This document shows positions 1 through 7,041 of a stretch of DNA of 13,107 nt, piece after piece. This DNA is from JAGTVG01 sp964389805. Lineage in GTDB: Bacteria; Bacteroidota; Bacteroidia; Cytophagales; Cyclobacteriaceae. Position numbers and translations under genes: made by a program. The stretch is taken from contig CAYMFU010000033.1 of the NCBI GenBank assembly GCA_964389805.1, positions 1-13,107 on the forward strand, in the 5' to 3' direction. Numbering within the stretch: position 1 is the stretch's first letter; every line of letters begins with the position of its first letter. Under the pieces are notes generated by a model, which saw only the letters and a program-made list of their open reading frames with translations, made no database searches and was not told the DNA's origin.

Positions 1-13
1 TTAATAATATATA

Positions 14-265
14 CTAATAAATACCTTTCATCTGATACGCCTCCAGGGAAATTAGTTCGGCTTCCTGTCCCTGTGAGTATAGGGATACACCGACACTTTC
101 TTCCAGACATGGATAGACATGCATTGCCACGCATTGTTTTCCATTGGCAAATACTTCAACAACACTTTTATCTATAAAAATCCTTAATTTCAAATTTTCA
201 TTATTCTCTAATAATATGGGAGCTGATTCAGGAGGCCTTGAACGAGCCTTCGGAACAATTAAATC
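14..265 (-). pseudogene. Remnant of GH32-type glycosidase (C-terminal 83 residues only)
   Basis: Reading the minus strand from an in-frame stop at 268-266 to the stop at 16-14 gives 83 residues. They contain LKLRIFIDKSVVEVFANGKQ, then CVAMHVYP, a GVSLYSQGQEAEL stretch and the ending LEAYQMKGIY. This is the C-terminal beta-sandwich of GH32 fructosidase-like enzymes (typically about 500 residues), with the usual (I/V)D(K/R)SxVEVF strand. No start codon precedes the conserved part; the first Met is residue 48, inside the domain. Two in-frame stops (266-268 and 272-274) lie just upstream, and the neighbouring DUF3500 gene ends only 60 bp away, so the catalytic five-blade propeller is absent. I infer a 5'-deleted pseudogene lying downstream of, and co-directional with, the DUF3500 gene. 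The preserved domain has no internal stop, suggesting fairly recent loss. The family match is from recalled motifs; the exact GH32 versus GH32-like subfamily is uncertain. Confidence 0.72.
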
Positions 266-328
266 TCAAAATTAACAGGATGGAATTCCTATACCTTATT
301 CCCATTACACAACTGGCTGAATTGGGCA

Positions 329-1348
329 TTAATGGTCGTCCTGGTAATGCGCTTTTAACAGGTCCTCAGCAAAATCATTCGACAGATCCCGAACCACAGA
401 ATGGACATGATTGGCATTGTTCTGAATGTTATCGTATTCAATGAGTAACATGGGTCCCTGTATGCGATAATAATGACCAGTACCAGGTTGTAAACTTCCT
501 GCCCATGCAAATGAAAGGTTCTCAACCCCCGCCTGCTCGATTCTCTTTCTAAGGGTTTCAGAATAACCGGCTTCATAATTATCAATATAAACATTAAGCA
601 GGTCAAGGAAAATTTCTTTCTGTTTATCATTAAGTTGACCATAGGATATCCCCTTAGGATCAAGATTTTCTGCTTTTCTGTTGTTCTTGGTTATTATTTC
701 CTTCGGCGCGGTGTCAGAAAATAAGGCAATAGCCAAGTTTTCTTTATTAAGAGAATTCACCAGCTTAAATCCAAGATCAGTTTCTGATTTCAATACCTCC
801 TGATGATCAAACCCATCAACATTGACAATTGCAGGATTTGAACCAAAAAAGGAAGGTGTTGATGAAACTACCTGATTATCATTGGAGGTGAAACTTAAAG
901 AGAGGTGATGCCCTTCAAACCGCCATCCCCAGAAATTATCTTGAGATGGATCGCCAAATACCCAGATATAGTATTTCAATGGATCCCTCATGGGACTCCC
1001 ATCAGGCATTTTATTCTGGTTATTCTCTACTACGATCAGGACTTTTTCCAGTTCAATGATTTCAGTGGATTTTCTGAATCCTTCATTACTTAATGAAGCC
1101 CTTAGCAGGTCCAGTGCCAATTTTTTCTGTTCGTCGTTGAAGTCATGAAAACTGGCTCCTTTTCTTGCGATGGGAACGAAATGAATGTTGAATCGTTCAG
1201 GGTCATCCAGGGTAAAGTGCGCCTTTGACCTGAGTTCCGGGGATAAGGCATCTAAGAATGCGTTCGCTTTCTGATAAAGATCTTGTGCGTTAACTTGCGT
1301 AGCAAAGAGAAGTGATAAATAAACGAAAATCGATCTAATTGGCTTCAT
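329..1348 (-). CDS. Secreted DUF3500 family protein
   Basis: A 339-residue protein with a Sec signal peptide (residues 1-21, cut after VNA before QDLY). The rest matches the DUF3500 pattern: LSPELRSKAHFTLDD near residue 34, RFNIHFVP (52-59), DPLKYYIWVFGDP (122-134), the aromatic-His segment GWRFEGHHLSLSFT (141-154), SDTAPKEI (211-218), and the C-terminal hallmark FAWAGSLQPGTGHYYRIQGP (280-299) followed by LLIEYDN and NHVHSVVRD. The paired histidines (147-148, 292, 314, 316) are conserved-looking and could bind metal or substrate, but no biochemical activity is known for the family. It lies 94 bp downstream of the TPR lipoprotein gene on the same strand, with a palindromic spacer between them, so it may be co-transcribed or have its own promoter. 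No Shine-Dalgarno is visible before the ATG. Periplasmic or secreted location is inferred from the signal. Confidence 0.88.
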   Translation of the reverse strand: MKPIRSIFVYLSLLFATQVNAQDLYQKANAFLDALSPELRSKAHFTLDDPERFNIHFVPIARKGASFHDFNDEQKKLALDLLRASLSNEGFRKSTEIIELEKVLIVVENNQNKMPDGSPMRDPLKYYIWVFGDPSQDNFWGWRFEGHHLSLSFTSNDNQVVSSTPSFFGSNPAIVNVDGFDHQEVLKSETDLGFKLVNSLNKENLAIALFSDTAPKEIITKNNRKAENLDPKGISYGQLNDKQKEIFLDLLNVYIDNYEAGYSETLRKRIEQAGVENLSFAWAGSLQPGTGHYYRIQGPMLLIEYDNIQNNANHVHSVVRDLSNDFAEDLLKAHYQDDH

Positions 1349-1376
1349 GGAATTAATAATTAAGTAGTCAGGTTAT

Positions 1377-1386
1377 TTGTATACAA
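1377..1386. promoter_or_regulatory. Palindrome TTGTATACAA upstream of DUF3500 gene
   Basis: A perfect 10-bp palindrome lies 28 bp before the DUF3500 start codon on the minus strand. Its position would suit an operator. No regulator is encoded nearby, so this is only a positional inference. Confidence 0.25.
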
Positions 1387-1394
1387 GTGGATTC

Positions 1395-1425
1395 AGATAT
1401 ATACCATCTTGTAAGGTAAATATCT
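1395..1425 (-). terminator. Stem-loop after TPR lipoprotein gene (possible terminator or attenuator)
   Basis: AGATATATACC (1395-1405) pairs with GGTAAATATCT (1415-1425): an 11-bp stem with one mismatch and a 9-nt loop, beginning 18 bp past the TPR gene stop. There is no T-tract on the minus strand after it, so it may be a processing or attenuation hairpin rather than an intrinsic terminator. It sits between two co-directional genes. Confidence 0.35.
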
Positions 1426-1442
1426 ATACTTATAAAGGATAG

Positions 1443-3143
1443 TTATTGATTTAAAGAAATTAACTTATTTTCATATTGTGAAAGATAATTTCTTGCTTCA
1501 ACCAATTCCTGTCGATCGCTTTCAGAACCTTCTGCCAATGCAAGTAATTCTTTATAGTAATAGGTAGATTTATTTACATCTCCTGATTTGTTCGCTGCCA
1601 TGGCGGCCCCATATAGACCATTAAATCTGTTGGGGTGATCTTTAAGGTCTTGCTCGTAGGCTTCCAGTGCAGCGTCGGGATTATTAACGGCAAGAAGCAT
1701 ATCACCCAGGAGTTCCCTGGCAGGTAGAACCTCACAGGGTGTAATAGGATGTTTATCGGTTTGATCTTCCATTTCTGCTGCTTCATGCATTATTCTTAAT
1801 GCTTCCTCCTCATTGTCTTTGGCCAGTTCAAGCCAGGCCTCAGAAGACTTTATCTGGATCATTACCTGATTTGCCTGGTACGTATTTCCTTTTTGTAGAA
1901 GTTGCTTAGTTAGAGATTTTAATATAGATATCTCGTTTTCGGCTGATTTGATATCTCCTGTCTTTGATGATCCAAGGGCCCTGGCAAAGTGGGTGATGGC
2001 CGCTTCCCATTGATGATTTTCCCATATTACATCGGATGGATGTTGCTTTAACAAGGCAGCTTTCTCCCATTGTTTATTCTCTAATAGGATCCGGGCCGGA
2101 ATGGCTCCAAAATTATACGGTCCGGTAAGTGTTATCAGTTTATCCATAGTCTGAAGGTACTGATATTGCTGGTAGGCACTCACGTTGTTGCCTTTTTGCA
2201 GATAAGCATAAACCAGGTAATCCATGGCATGAACTTCTTCTTCCCAATGTCCATCCATATTATTTTCTTCAGCATAACATTGTGCAGCATTGGCTGATTT
2301 TATATTTGAATTAATTGATTCATCCCATAATCCCAGCCTTGTGTATATATGAGAAGGCATATGTTGAGCATGGGCTGAGGCAGGGGCGATATCTGCATAT
2401 CGACGTGCTGTCGGCAATGCCATGTGTGCCAGGATTGGATTGTCATAATTATGAATGATATAGTGTGCTATCCCGGGATGATTGGGCTGGTCTGGAAATA
2501 TGGATTCAAGGATCTGTCCAGCCTTTTTCTGATTCACATAGTCCTTATCATCCGGATCTGCAGTAGACTTTAAGGCCAGGGCATAAAAAATAGCAGCTTC
2601 TGTGTCATTCGGATACTTTAGATAGATCTGTTCCATCTTGTTTTCATATCTCCTGGCCCGTGTCTTATGGTCAACATTTTCCCAGTCCTTATAAAAGGCA
2701 GAAATGGCACGGAGATATTCCCTTTCCTGGTCAGTTTGGGGTAGAGTTTCTGCGATTTTTAGTATATCCGATCCTTTTTTCAGGTCCCCTTCGCTAGGTG
2801 CAAACCAGAGGGAATGATAAATGCTCATGGCAACACCCCAATAGGCCATGGGACAGTCAGGATTCTGGTCAATAACCTGTACAAATGCCTTTTCAGCCTC
2901 GATATACGCAAAGGAATGTAATAGTGAAACAGCCAGGTCGAAGGTTTCTTTTGTTTCATAATTGCAGTAAAAGGAAAAATTGACATCACCGAATTCGTCG
3001 CTTCCGCATAAAGTAATTTCACCTCTTTGCAGTTCGATGGATGCCAACTTAAGATTTTGGTCAGTATTTCTGTTTTGACAAGCAGTTGAAAACAGTAAAG
3101 ATAGTAAGCTAAGCTGGAATAAAGATTTTAAATTATAATTCAT
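1443..3143 (-). CDS. TPR-repeat lipoprotein
   Basis: A 566-residue protein with a lipoprotein-type signal peptide ending FSTAC (Cys22 is the likely lipidated residue; Ser at -3 is less usual than Leu). The opening LLHSFAYIEAEKAFVQV and then AYWGVAMSIYHSLW are hallmarks of a widespread TPR family found in Bacteroidota and Proteobacteria. TPR-like helix pairs recur through the protein, including FYALALKST, the HIYTRLGLWDESINSNIKSA block, and a C-terminal set with LLGDMLLAVNNPDAALEAYE followed by GLYGAAMAANKSGD. An alanine- and histidine-rich segment (HYIIHNYDNP, then HAQHMPSHIYTRLG) is also typical. Function is unknown; TPRs suggest a protein-binding scaffold in the periplasm or at the outer membrane. 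It is divergent from acr3 and upstream of the DUF3500 gene on the same strand. A near-perfect 20-bp palindrome lies 33 bp before its ATG. Confidence 0.88.
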   Translation of the reverse strand: MNYNLKSLFQLSLLSLLFSTACQNRNTDQNLKLASIELQRGEITLCGSDEFGDVNFSFYCNYETKETFDLAVSLLHSFAYIEAEKAFVQVIDQNPDCPMAYWGVAMSIYHSLWFAPSEGDLKKGSDILKIAETLPQTDQEREYLRAISAFYKDWENVDHKTRARRYENKMEQIYLKYPNDTEAAIFYALALKSTADPDDKDYVNQKKAGQILESIFPDQPNHPGIAHYIIHNYDNPILAHMALPTARRYADIAPASAHAQHMPSHIYTRLGLWDESINSNIKSANAAQCYAEENNMDGHWEEEVHAMDYLVYAYLQKGNNVSAYQQYQYLQTMDKLITLTGPYNFGAIPARILLENKQWEKAALLKQHPSDVIWENHQWEAAITHFARALGSSKTGDIKSAENEISILKSLTKQLLQKGNTYQANQVMIQIKSSEAWLELAKDNEEEALRIMHEAAEMEDQTDKHPITPCEVLPARELLGDMLLAVNNPDAALEAYEQDLKDHPNRFNGLYGAAMAANKSGDVNKSTYYYKELLALAEGSESDRQELVEARNYLSQYENKLISLNQ

Positions 3144-3175
3144 AATTATTAATTTTTATGGACCACTTTTATAAA

Positions 3176-3195
3176 TAACAAATAACTATTTGTTA
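3176..3195. promoter_or_regulatory. Near-perfect 20-bp palindrome, candidate operator
   Basis: TAACAAATA (3176-3184) and TATTTGTTA (3187-3195) are exact inverted copies around a 2-bp AC centre. It lies 33 bp upstream of the TPR lipoprotein ATG, a position where a bound protein could block or aid transcription. It has no T-tract context. Operator function is inferred. Confidence 0.4.
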
Positions 3196-3291
3196 ATCTC
3201 CTTTGTTTTTTAGTAATCTATTGCGACAAGCGGGAAAGGCAGGCTATACCTCTTTATAAAATGTATAATCTTAGCAAGATAAGACTTTATA

Positions 3292-3307
3292 TTGTTCGAA
3301 ACAAATA
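3292..3307. promoter_or_regulatory. Inverted repeat TTGTT-CGA-AACAA, possible second operator
   Basis: A 5-bp dyad (3292-3296 and 3300-3304) whose right side continues into AACAAATA, the same octamer as in the palindrome at 3176-3195. Shared sequence suggests a common binding protein, but the match is short in AT-rich DNA. Confidence 0.25.
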
Positions 3308-3313
3308 TAGATA

Positions 3314-3366
3314 TCGTAGCGGAAAGATTCCTTTTTAAATGTAATCTTGATTAATTTACGCTACGA
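3314..3366. repeat. Nested inverted repeat, possible RNA hairpin or binding site
   Basis: TCGTAGCG (3314-3321) is exactly complementary to CGCTACGA (3359-3366). Inside them AAGATT (3324-3329) pairs with AATCTT (3343-3348). The result is a two-tier stem with an asymmetric internal loop (2 and 10 nt) and a 13-nt apical loop. The outer arm is unusually GC-rich for this gap. It lies about 140 bp upstream of acr3 and ahead of its candidate promoter. Confidence 0.4.
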
Positions 3367-3387
3367 GTATGTGGGAGTGGCTTCAAC

Positions 3388-3420
3388 TTTGCTTTTATTC
3401 AATGAATTTATTTATCTTCG
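3388..3420 (+). promoter_or_regulatory. Candidate Bacteroidota-type promoter for acr3
   Basis: TTTG (3388-3391) followed after 21 bp by TATCTTCG (3413-3420) resembles the Bacteroidota -33 TTTG / -7 TAnnTTTG pattern, with one mismatch in the -7 element. It would give a 5' leader of roughly 80 nt before the GTG start of acr3. No mapped start is available. Confidence 0.35.
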
Positions 3421-3504
3421 GTACCTTAGCCTGAAAAGGTGAATTTTATAGTAGTCCAAAATATGAATTTAATTTTAATATTTAACATGAAAGGATGATT
3501 CTAC

Positions 3505-4548
3505 GTGTCAATTAAACGAAAACAACTTTCCTTTTTAGATCAGTATTTAACATTGTGGATATTCCTTGCCATGGGACTTGGAGTTGGTTTAGGATATCTT
3601 TTTCCGGGTGTAGCTGCGAAAATAGATTCCATGAGCAGTGGGACAACAAATATCCCGATTGCTGTTGGATTGATCCTGATGATGTACCCGCCTCTGGCTA
3701 AAGTGAACTACAAACTCCTGCCCAAGGTCTTTAAGAACGTAAAGGTCTTATCGATTTCCCTGGTATTGAATTGGATTATCGGCCCCGTATTAATGTTTAT
3801 ACTGGCATTGGTATTTCTCAAGGACTATCCGGAGTACATGGTAGGCTTGATATTGATTGGATTGGCAAGGTGTATAGCTATGGTCCTGGTATGGAACGAC
3901 CTGGCGGAAGGCAGCAGTGAATATGGGGCTGGACTTGTTGCATTAAACAGCATATTCCAGGTATTTGCCTATAGTTTTTATGCCTGGTTGTTTATAACAA
4001 AACTCCCGACGCTATTTGGATATGAAGGGGTTATCGTAGATATTTCTATACGGACCATTGCTGAAAGTGTGGCCATATACCTGGGAATTCCCTTTCTGGC
4101 AGGTTTGTTGAGCAGGATTGTGTTTGTAAAACATAAGGGAGAGGAATGGTATAAATCAAAATTTATCCCTGCAATTTCACCTATAACATTGATCGCACTG
4201 CTGTTTACCATCGTAATCATGTTCTCACTGAAAGGAGAATTAATAGTTAATATCCCGATGGATGTAGTCAGGATTGCCATTCCATTATTAATTTACTTCA
4301 CCATCATGTTCCTGATTGGATTTTTTATGAGTAAGGGCCTGGGCGCTAAATATGACATCAATGCTTCTATTTCTTTTACAGCAGCTGGAAATAATTTTGA
4401 ACTGGCCATAGCAGTAGCTATTGCTGTGTTCGGTTTGAATTCCGGACAAGCCTTTGCAGGTGTGGTTGGACCACTGGTGGAAGTGCCCGCGTTGATCCTG
4501 CTGGTCAGGGTAGCTTTCTGGTTAAAAAAGAAATATTATGATTCCTAA
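3505..4548 (+). CDS. acr3: ACR3-family arsenite efflux carrier
   Basis: A 347-residue, roughly ten-helix inner-membrane protein that exports arsenite using the proton-motive force. Family hallmarks are clear: LMMYPPLAKVNY (59-69), NWIIGPVLMF (89-98), GLARCIAMVLVWNDLA (119-134) with the essential Cys at 123, FTAAGNNFELAIAVAIAVFG (291-310) with the essential Glu at 299, and GPLVEVP (322-328). Cys123 and Glu299 have the same spacing as Cys129/Glu305 described for characterised Acr3 proteins. The length is normal. The chosen start is GTG at 3505, preceded at 9 bp by AAAGGA, one of the few Shine-Dalgarno-like sequences here; upstream ATGs are out of frame. It overlaps the next gene by 11 bp, so the two are probably one transcript. 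No arsR, arsC or arsM is adjacent, which is unusual for this family. Confidence 0.93.
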   Translation: MSIKRKQLSFLDQYLTLWIFLAMGLGVGLGYLFPGVAAKIDSMSSGTTNIPIAVGLILMMYPPLAKVNYKLLPKVFKNVKVLSISLVLNWIIGPVLMFILALVFLKDYPEYMVGLILIGLARCIAMVLVWNDLAEGSSEYGAGLVALNSIFQVFAYSFYAWLFITKLPTLFGYEGVIVDISIRTIAESVAIYLGIPFLAGLLSRIVFVKHKGEEWYKSKFIPAISPITLIALLFTIVIMFSLKGELIVNIPMDVVRIAIPLLIYFTIMFLIGFFMSKGLGAKYDINASISFTAAGNNFELAIAVAIAVFGLNSGQAFAGVVGPLVEVPALILLVRVAFWLKKKYYDS

Positions 4549-5719
4549 GAACAGAATCGTATCCATTGATATCATCAGGGCATTAACCATGTATTTCATG
4601 ATCTTTGTCAATGATCTCTGGACATTGAGGGATATTCCCGAATGGTTAGGCCACGCAGCTCGGGGAGAAGACAGGTTAGGCTTTGCAGATATTATATTTC
4701 CATTATTTTTATTTATAGTCGGTTTGTCTATTCCTTTTGCTTTTAAGGCCAGGCGCAAGAAAGGAGATACTGATTTACAGATCTTCCAGCATATTATTAC
4801 AAGGAGCCTGGCATTGATCGTGATGGGTTTCTTCATGGTTAACCTTGAAAACATCAACAGGGAACTCCTTTCAATTAGTAAACCTGTTTATCAGATACTG
4901 ATGGCCACCGCTTTTGTGTTGATCTGGAACATGTATCCTGATGGTAAGGCTTTTAAGCGGATTCCGGAATGGGTAATGAAGGTAATCGGGGTCCTTGTAT
5001 TGGTATATTTAGCCGTAATATATACAGGTGGTACGGTAGATGATCCACATTGGATGAGACCACACTGGTGGGGGATTTTAGGATTGATTGGCTGGGCATA
5101 CCTTATGGTGGCTACGCTTTACCTGTTTGCCGGGAATCGAATCCTATGGCTGTCCTTGTTCGTTTTGGCATTCCTCTTCCTCAATATTCAGCAGGAGGTC
5201 AAACCATTTGCTGGATTCCCGGATATTAAGATTGTGATTCCAGCTTCGAATTATGTGCTCGTTTCCTGCGGATTGCTGGCTTCTGTTCTGTATATCAAGC
5301 TCAATGAAAAAGAAAAAATTAAGGAATTTTTGATACTGATGGGCGTACTGGCCCTGGTATTCATAGTTTTTGGCATCTTGACACGTCCTGATTGGGGCAT
5401 AAAAAAAATGGGAGGCACTCCTTCCTGGTCTACCATTTGTGCTGGTATTGGCTTCGCCAGCTTTGCTATCCTGTATATACTTGCAGATATTCTGAATGTC
5501 AGGAAATGGGCATCGATAATTGGGCCGGCCGGTCGGTCCACTCTTACCTGTTACCTGGTACCGTACTTTTACTATGGAATTTATGCAATCATTGGGTATT
5601 CCCTTCCAATTTTCCTTCGGACAGGATATGTTGGGATTATTAAATCACTATTGTTTGCACTTCTGATAGTAACTATAACTGGAGGCCTGGAGCGTCTGAA
5701 AATAAAACTCAAGATCTAA
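4538..5719 (+). CDS. DUF5009 membrane acyltransferase (HGSNAT/NagX-like)
   Basis: A 393-residue polytopic membrane protein with about ten hydrophobic helices. The N-terminus RIVSIDIIRALTMYFMIFVN (6-25), then EWLGHAARGE (35-44) and LGFADIIFPLFLFIVGLSIP (47-66), is the signature of DUF5009/HGSNAT-type acyltransferases, which move acetyl groups from cytoplasmic acetyl-CoA across the membrane to a sugar. His39 lies where the catalytic His of human HGSNAT sits relative to the (V/F)AD(I/L)(V/I)FP segment; this is inferred from motif spacing, not alignment. Another conserved block is WASIIGPAGRSTLTCYLV near residue 327. The ATG lies inside the 3' end of acr3 (11-bp overlap, different frame), implying translational coupling. 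The acceptor is unknown; an amino sugar or cell-wall glycan is the likeliest, and a link to arsenic is not obvious. Confidence 0.85.
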   Translation: MIPKNRIVSIDIIRALTMYFMIFVNDLWTLRDIPEWLGHAARGEDRLGFADIIFPLFLFIVGLSIPFAFKARRKKGDTDLQIFQHIITRSLALIVMGFFMVNLENINRELLSISKPVYQILMATAFVLIWNMYPDGKAFKRIPEWVMKVIGVLVLVYLAVIYTGGTVDDPHWMRPHWWGILGLIGWAYLMVATLYLFAGNRILWLSLFVLAFLFLNIQQEVKPFAGFPDIKIVIPASNYVLVSCGLLASVLYIKLNEKEKIKEFLILMGVLALVFIVFGILTRPDWGIKKMGGTPSWSTICAGIGFASFAILYILADILNVRKWASIIGPAGRSTLTCYLVPYFYYGIYAIIGYSLPIFLRTGYVGIIKSLLFALLIVTITGGLERLKIKLKI

Positions 5720-5736
5720 TACCGCGCACACGGTAT
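5719..5736 (+). terminator. Small hairpin at the end of the acr3 operon
   Basis: ATACCG (5719-5724) and CGGTAT (5731-5736) form a 6-bp stem with a CGCACA loop, starting at the last base of the DUF5009 stop codon. There is no T-tract, so intrinsic termination is doubtful. Confidence 0.3.
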
Positions 5737-5996
5737 ACCAAATCACGGGAACAAATTACCGGAGATTTCTTTTATCTTCTCAGCCTATTATCTCGATCCT
5801 TTCCCAAATAAAAATATTTGTATTAATCCGGATCAACTTCCACTTTTAGCCTCCTTTTATTATTTTTTCATAATGATCACTTAATAATAATCCCCCTTTG
5901 CAAAATCTGCAAAAATCCCAGATTTCAATAGTAAAAATCAATATCGATAAATCATCCCACCCTCGTAAATTAATAGTAACATTTAATCTGATTACC
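5737..5996. other. Intergenic region without recognised gene
   Basis: AT-rich, 260 bp, between the DUF5009 gene and the next lipoprotein gene. The reading frame of the latter stays open back to an ATG at 5898, but that extension (residues MQNLQKSQIS onward) is polar and would bury the signal peptide, so I treat it as leader. No convincing TAnnTTTG promoter was found. Confidence 0.45.
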
Positions 5997-6596
5997 ATGG
6001 AAAGGAAAATAGCATTTATTCTATGTTTTGGTATTCGAAAAATAGCCTCCATATTCTTTTCCCTGATTTTCCTGTTACAGAGCTGTGTGATCTATGATAA
6101 AAGACCGGTTAGTATAGATGAAGTTTTAGATAATAAAAAAGTAAAGGTAATTACAAGGGATAGCAGGAAATCAATCTATGAAAAGATATATTACAGGGAG
6201 GATGGTAATCTGTATGGGCTAACCACTAAAAAGGATAAAGATACTCAGGATATTATGATCCCCCTGGATCAGATAGATATTGTTAAAGCAGGTGCTGATC
6301 CAAATATTTCGAAAGATATCATTAAAACTACGGAAGGGAAAACATACCGGTTCGATACTTATTATCAGGAAAATGATACAATTTACGGCAAAATGACCAT
6401 TAAACGACAGAAGGAAGTACTCCTGTTGAAAGAAGATATAAAAGGTATATATCCATATAATCCCAAGAAAAGTAAAGCGGGTACCGTTTTTCTGGTCATC
6501 GGAATGATTCCGACGGGAATTATCCTTATAGGTACGATAGTTGTAATAATTGAATGCTGGGGGGAGGATTGCTCAATGGGTTGGGGAGGAATTTAA
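5997..6596 (+). CDS. Lipoprotein with two internal repeats and C-terminal membrane helix (unrecognised family)
   Basis: I choose ATG 5997 (199 residues) because it places a basic n-region and hydrophobic stretch directly before the lipobox LLQSC (Cys30). An in-frame ATG at 5898 would add 33 polar residues before the signal. The mature part holds two related beta-rich units: KVKVITRDSRKSIYEKIYYR with EDGNLYGL (about 47-97, ending IPLDQIDIVK), and IIKTTEGKTYRFDTYYQEND with TIYGK (about 107-154, ending LLKEDIKGIY). A hydrophobic helix follows (about 162-186, AGTVFLVIGMIPTGIILIGT), then a Cys/Gly-rich tail. The pattern suggests an envelope protein tied to membrane by lipid and helix. It is paralogous to the gene 32 bp downstream. 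I do not recognise a named family; similar small repeat proteins occur in Bacteroidota. Confidence 0.72.
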   Translation: MERKIAFILCFGIRKIASIFFSLIFLLQSCVIYDKRPVSIDEVLDNKKVKVITRDSRKSIYEKIYYREDGNLYGLTTKKDKDTQDIMIPLDQIDIVKAGADPNISKDIIKTTEGKTYRFDTYYQENDTIYGKMTIKRQKEVLLLKEDIKGIYPYNPKKSKAGTVFLVIGMIPTGIILIGTIVVIIECWGEDCSMGWGGI

Positions 6597-6628
6597 GATA
6601 GTATTATCAGATAAAAAATGATCCAACA

Positions 6629-7033
6629 ATGAATAATTTATTCCATAAGTATTTAAAACCAATGACATTTGCTATTGCATTGTCTTTTTTGTTACAATTC
6701 TGCACAGTTTACCATAAAAACTCGGCAACTATTGATCAGGCTGTTCATACAGATATTATAGGCTTGAAGGTTATAACACAGGATGACAGAAAGTTCTTCT
6801 TCGACTCCTTATTCTACAGAGAGGACCTTCTGCTCGGTAGGTTGCATAAGTCCAGGAAAGGGCAATCAACCGATGTACAAATCAATCCTGATAGGATAAA
6901 GGAAATACATCTATACAATAGGAAACTAAGTAGAACACTAACAATAATTGTAGGTGTAGGCATTCCGGCAGCGATAATAGCGATCGGCATAGCCACTTTT
7001 GAAATGGATCTGAGCGGAATAAACTTTGATTAA
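6629..7033 (+). CDS. Small membrane-anchored paralog of the preceding gene
   Basis: A 134-residue protein that aligns with the preceding gene: LLQFCTVYHKNSATIDQ against LLQSCVIYDKRPVSIDE, KVITQDDRKFFFDSLFYRED against KVITRDSRKSIYEKIYYRED, then INPDRIKEI against IPLDQIDIV. It has only one copy of the repeat unit (about 44-97) before the C-terminal hydrophobic helix (103-123). The would-be lipobox reads LLQFC, with Phe at -1 where Gly, Ala or Ser is expected, so lipidation at Cys25 is doubtful and the segment may be an uncleaved anchor. It starts 32 bp after its paralog, probably in the same transcript, and ends before a strong terminator. Function unknown. Confidence 0.72.
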   Translation: MNNLFHKYLKPMTFAIALSFLLQFCTVYHKNSATIDQAVHTDIIGLKVITQDDRKFFFDSLFYREDLLLGRLHKSRKGQSTDVQINPDRIKEIHLYNRKLSRTLTIIVGVGIPAAIIAIGIATFEMDLSGINFD

Positions 7034-7041
7034 ACGAAACT

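Larger units (their letters stand above)
3144..3504. other. Divergent intergenic region rich in inverted repeats
   Basis: This 361-bp AT-rich gap separates the divergent TPR lipoprotein and acr3 genes. I see no coding sequence. It holds a 20-bp palindrome (3176-3195), a small ATCTT-AGC-AAGAT repeat (3268-3280), TTGTT-CGA-AACAA (3292-3304), a nested inverted repeat (3314-3366), and a candidate acr3 promoter (3388-3420). The octamer AACAAATA occurs twice (3177-3184 and 3300-3307). The density of dyads suggests two-way regulation, but no regulator gene is in the window. Confidence 0.6.

Noticed and set aside
238..444. Plus-strand 68-codon ORF
   Set aside because: It lies antisense to the GH32 remnant and to the end of the DUF3500 gene and has no recognisable content.
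3505..4548. Bile acid:sodium symporter instead of Acr3
   Set aside because: The families are related, but GLARCIAMVLVWNDLA and NNFELAIAV with the essential Cys and Glu are specific for Acr3.
5898..5996. N-terminal extension of the repeat lipoprotein
   Set aside because: 33 polar residues would precede the signal peptide and lipobox; the ATG at 5997 fits export better.
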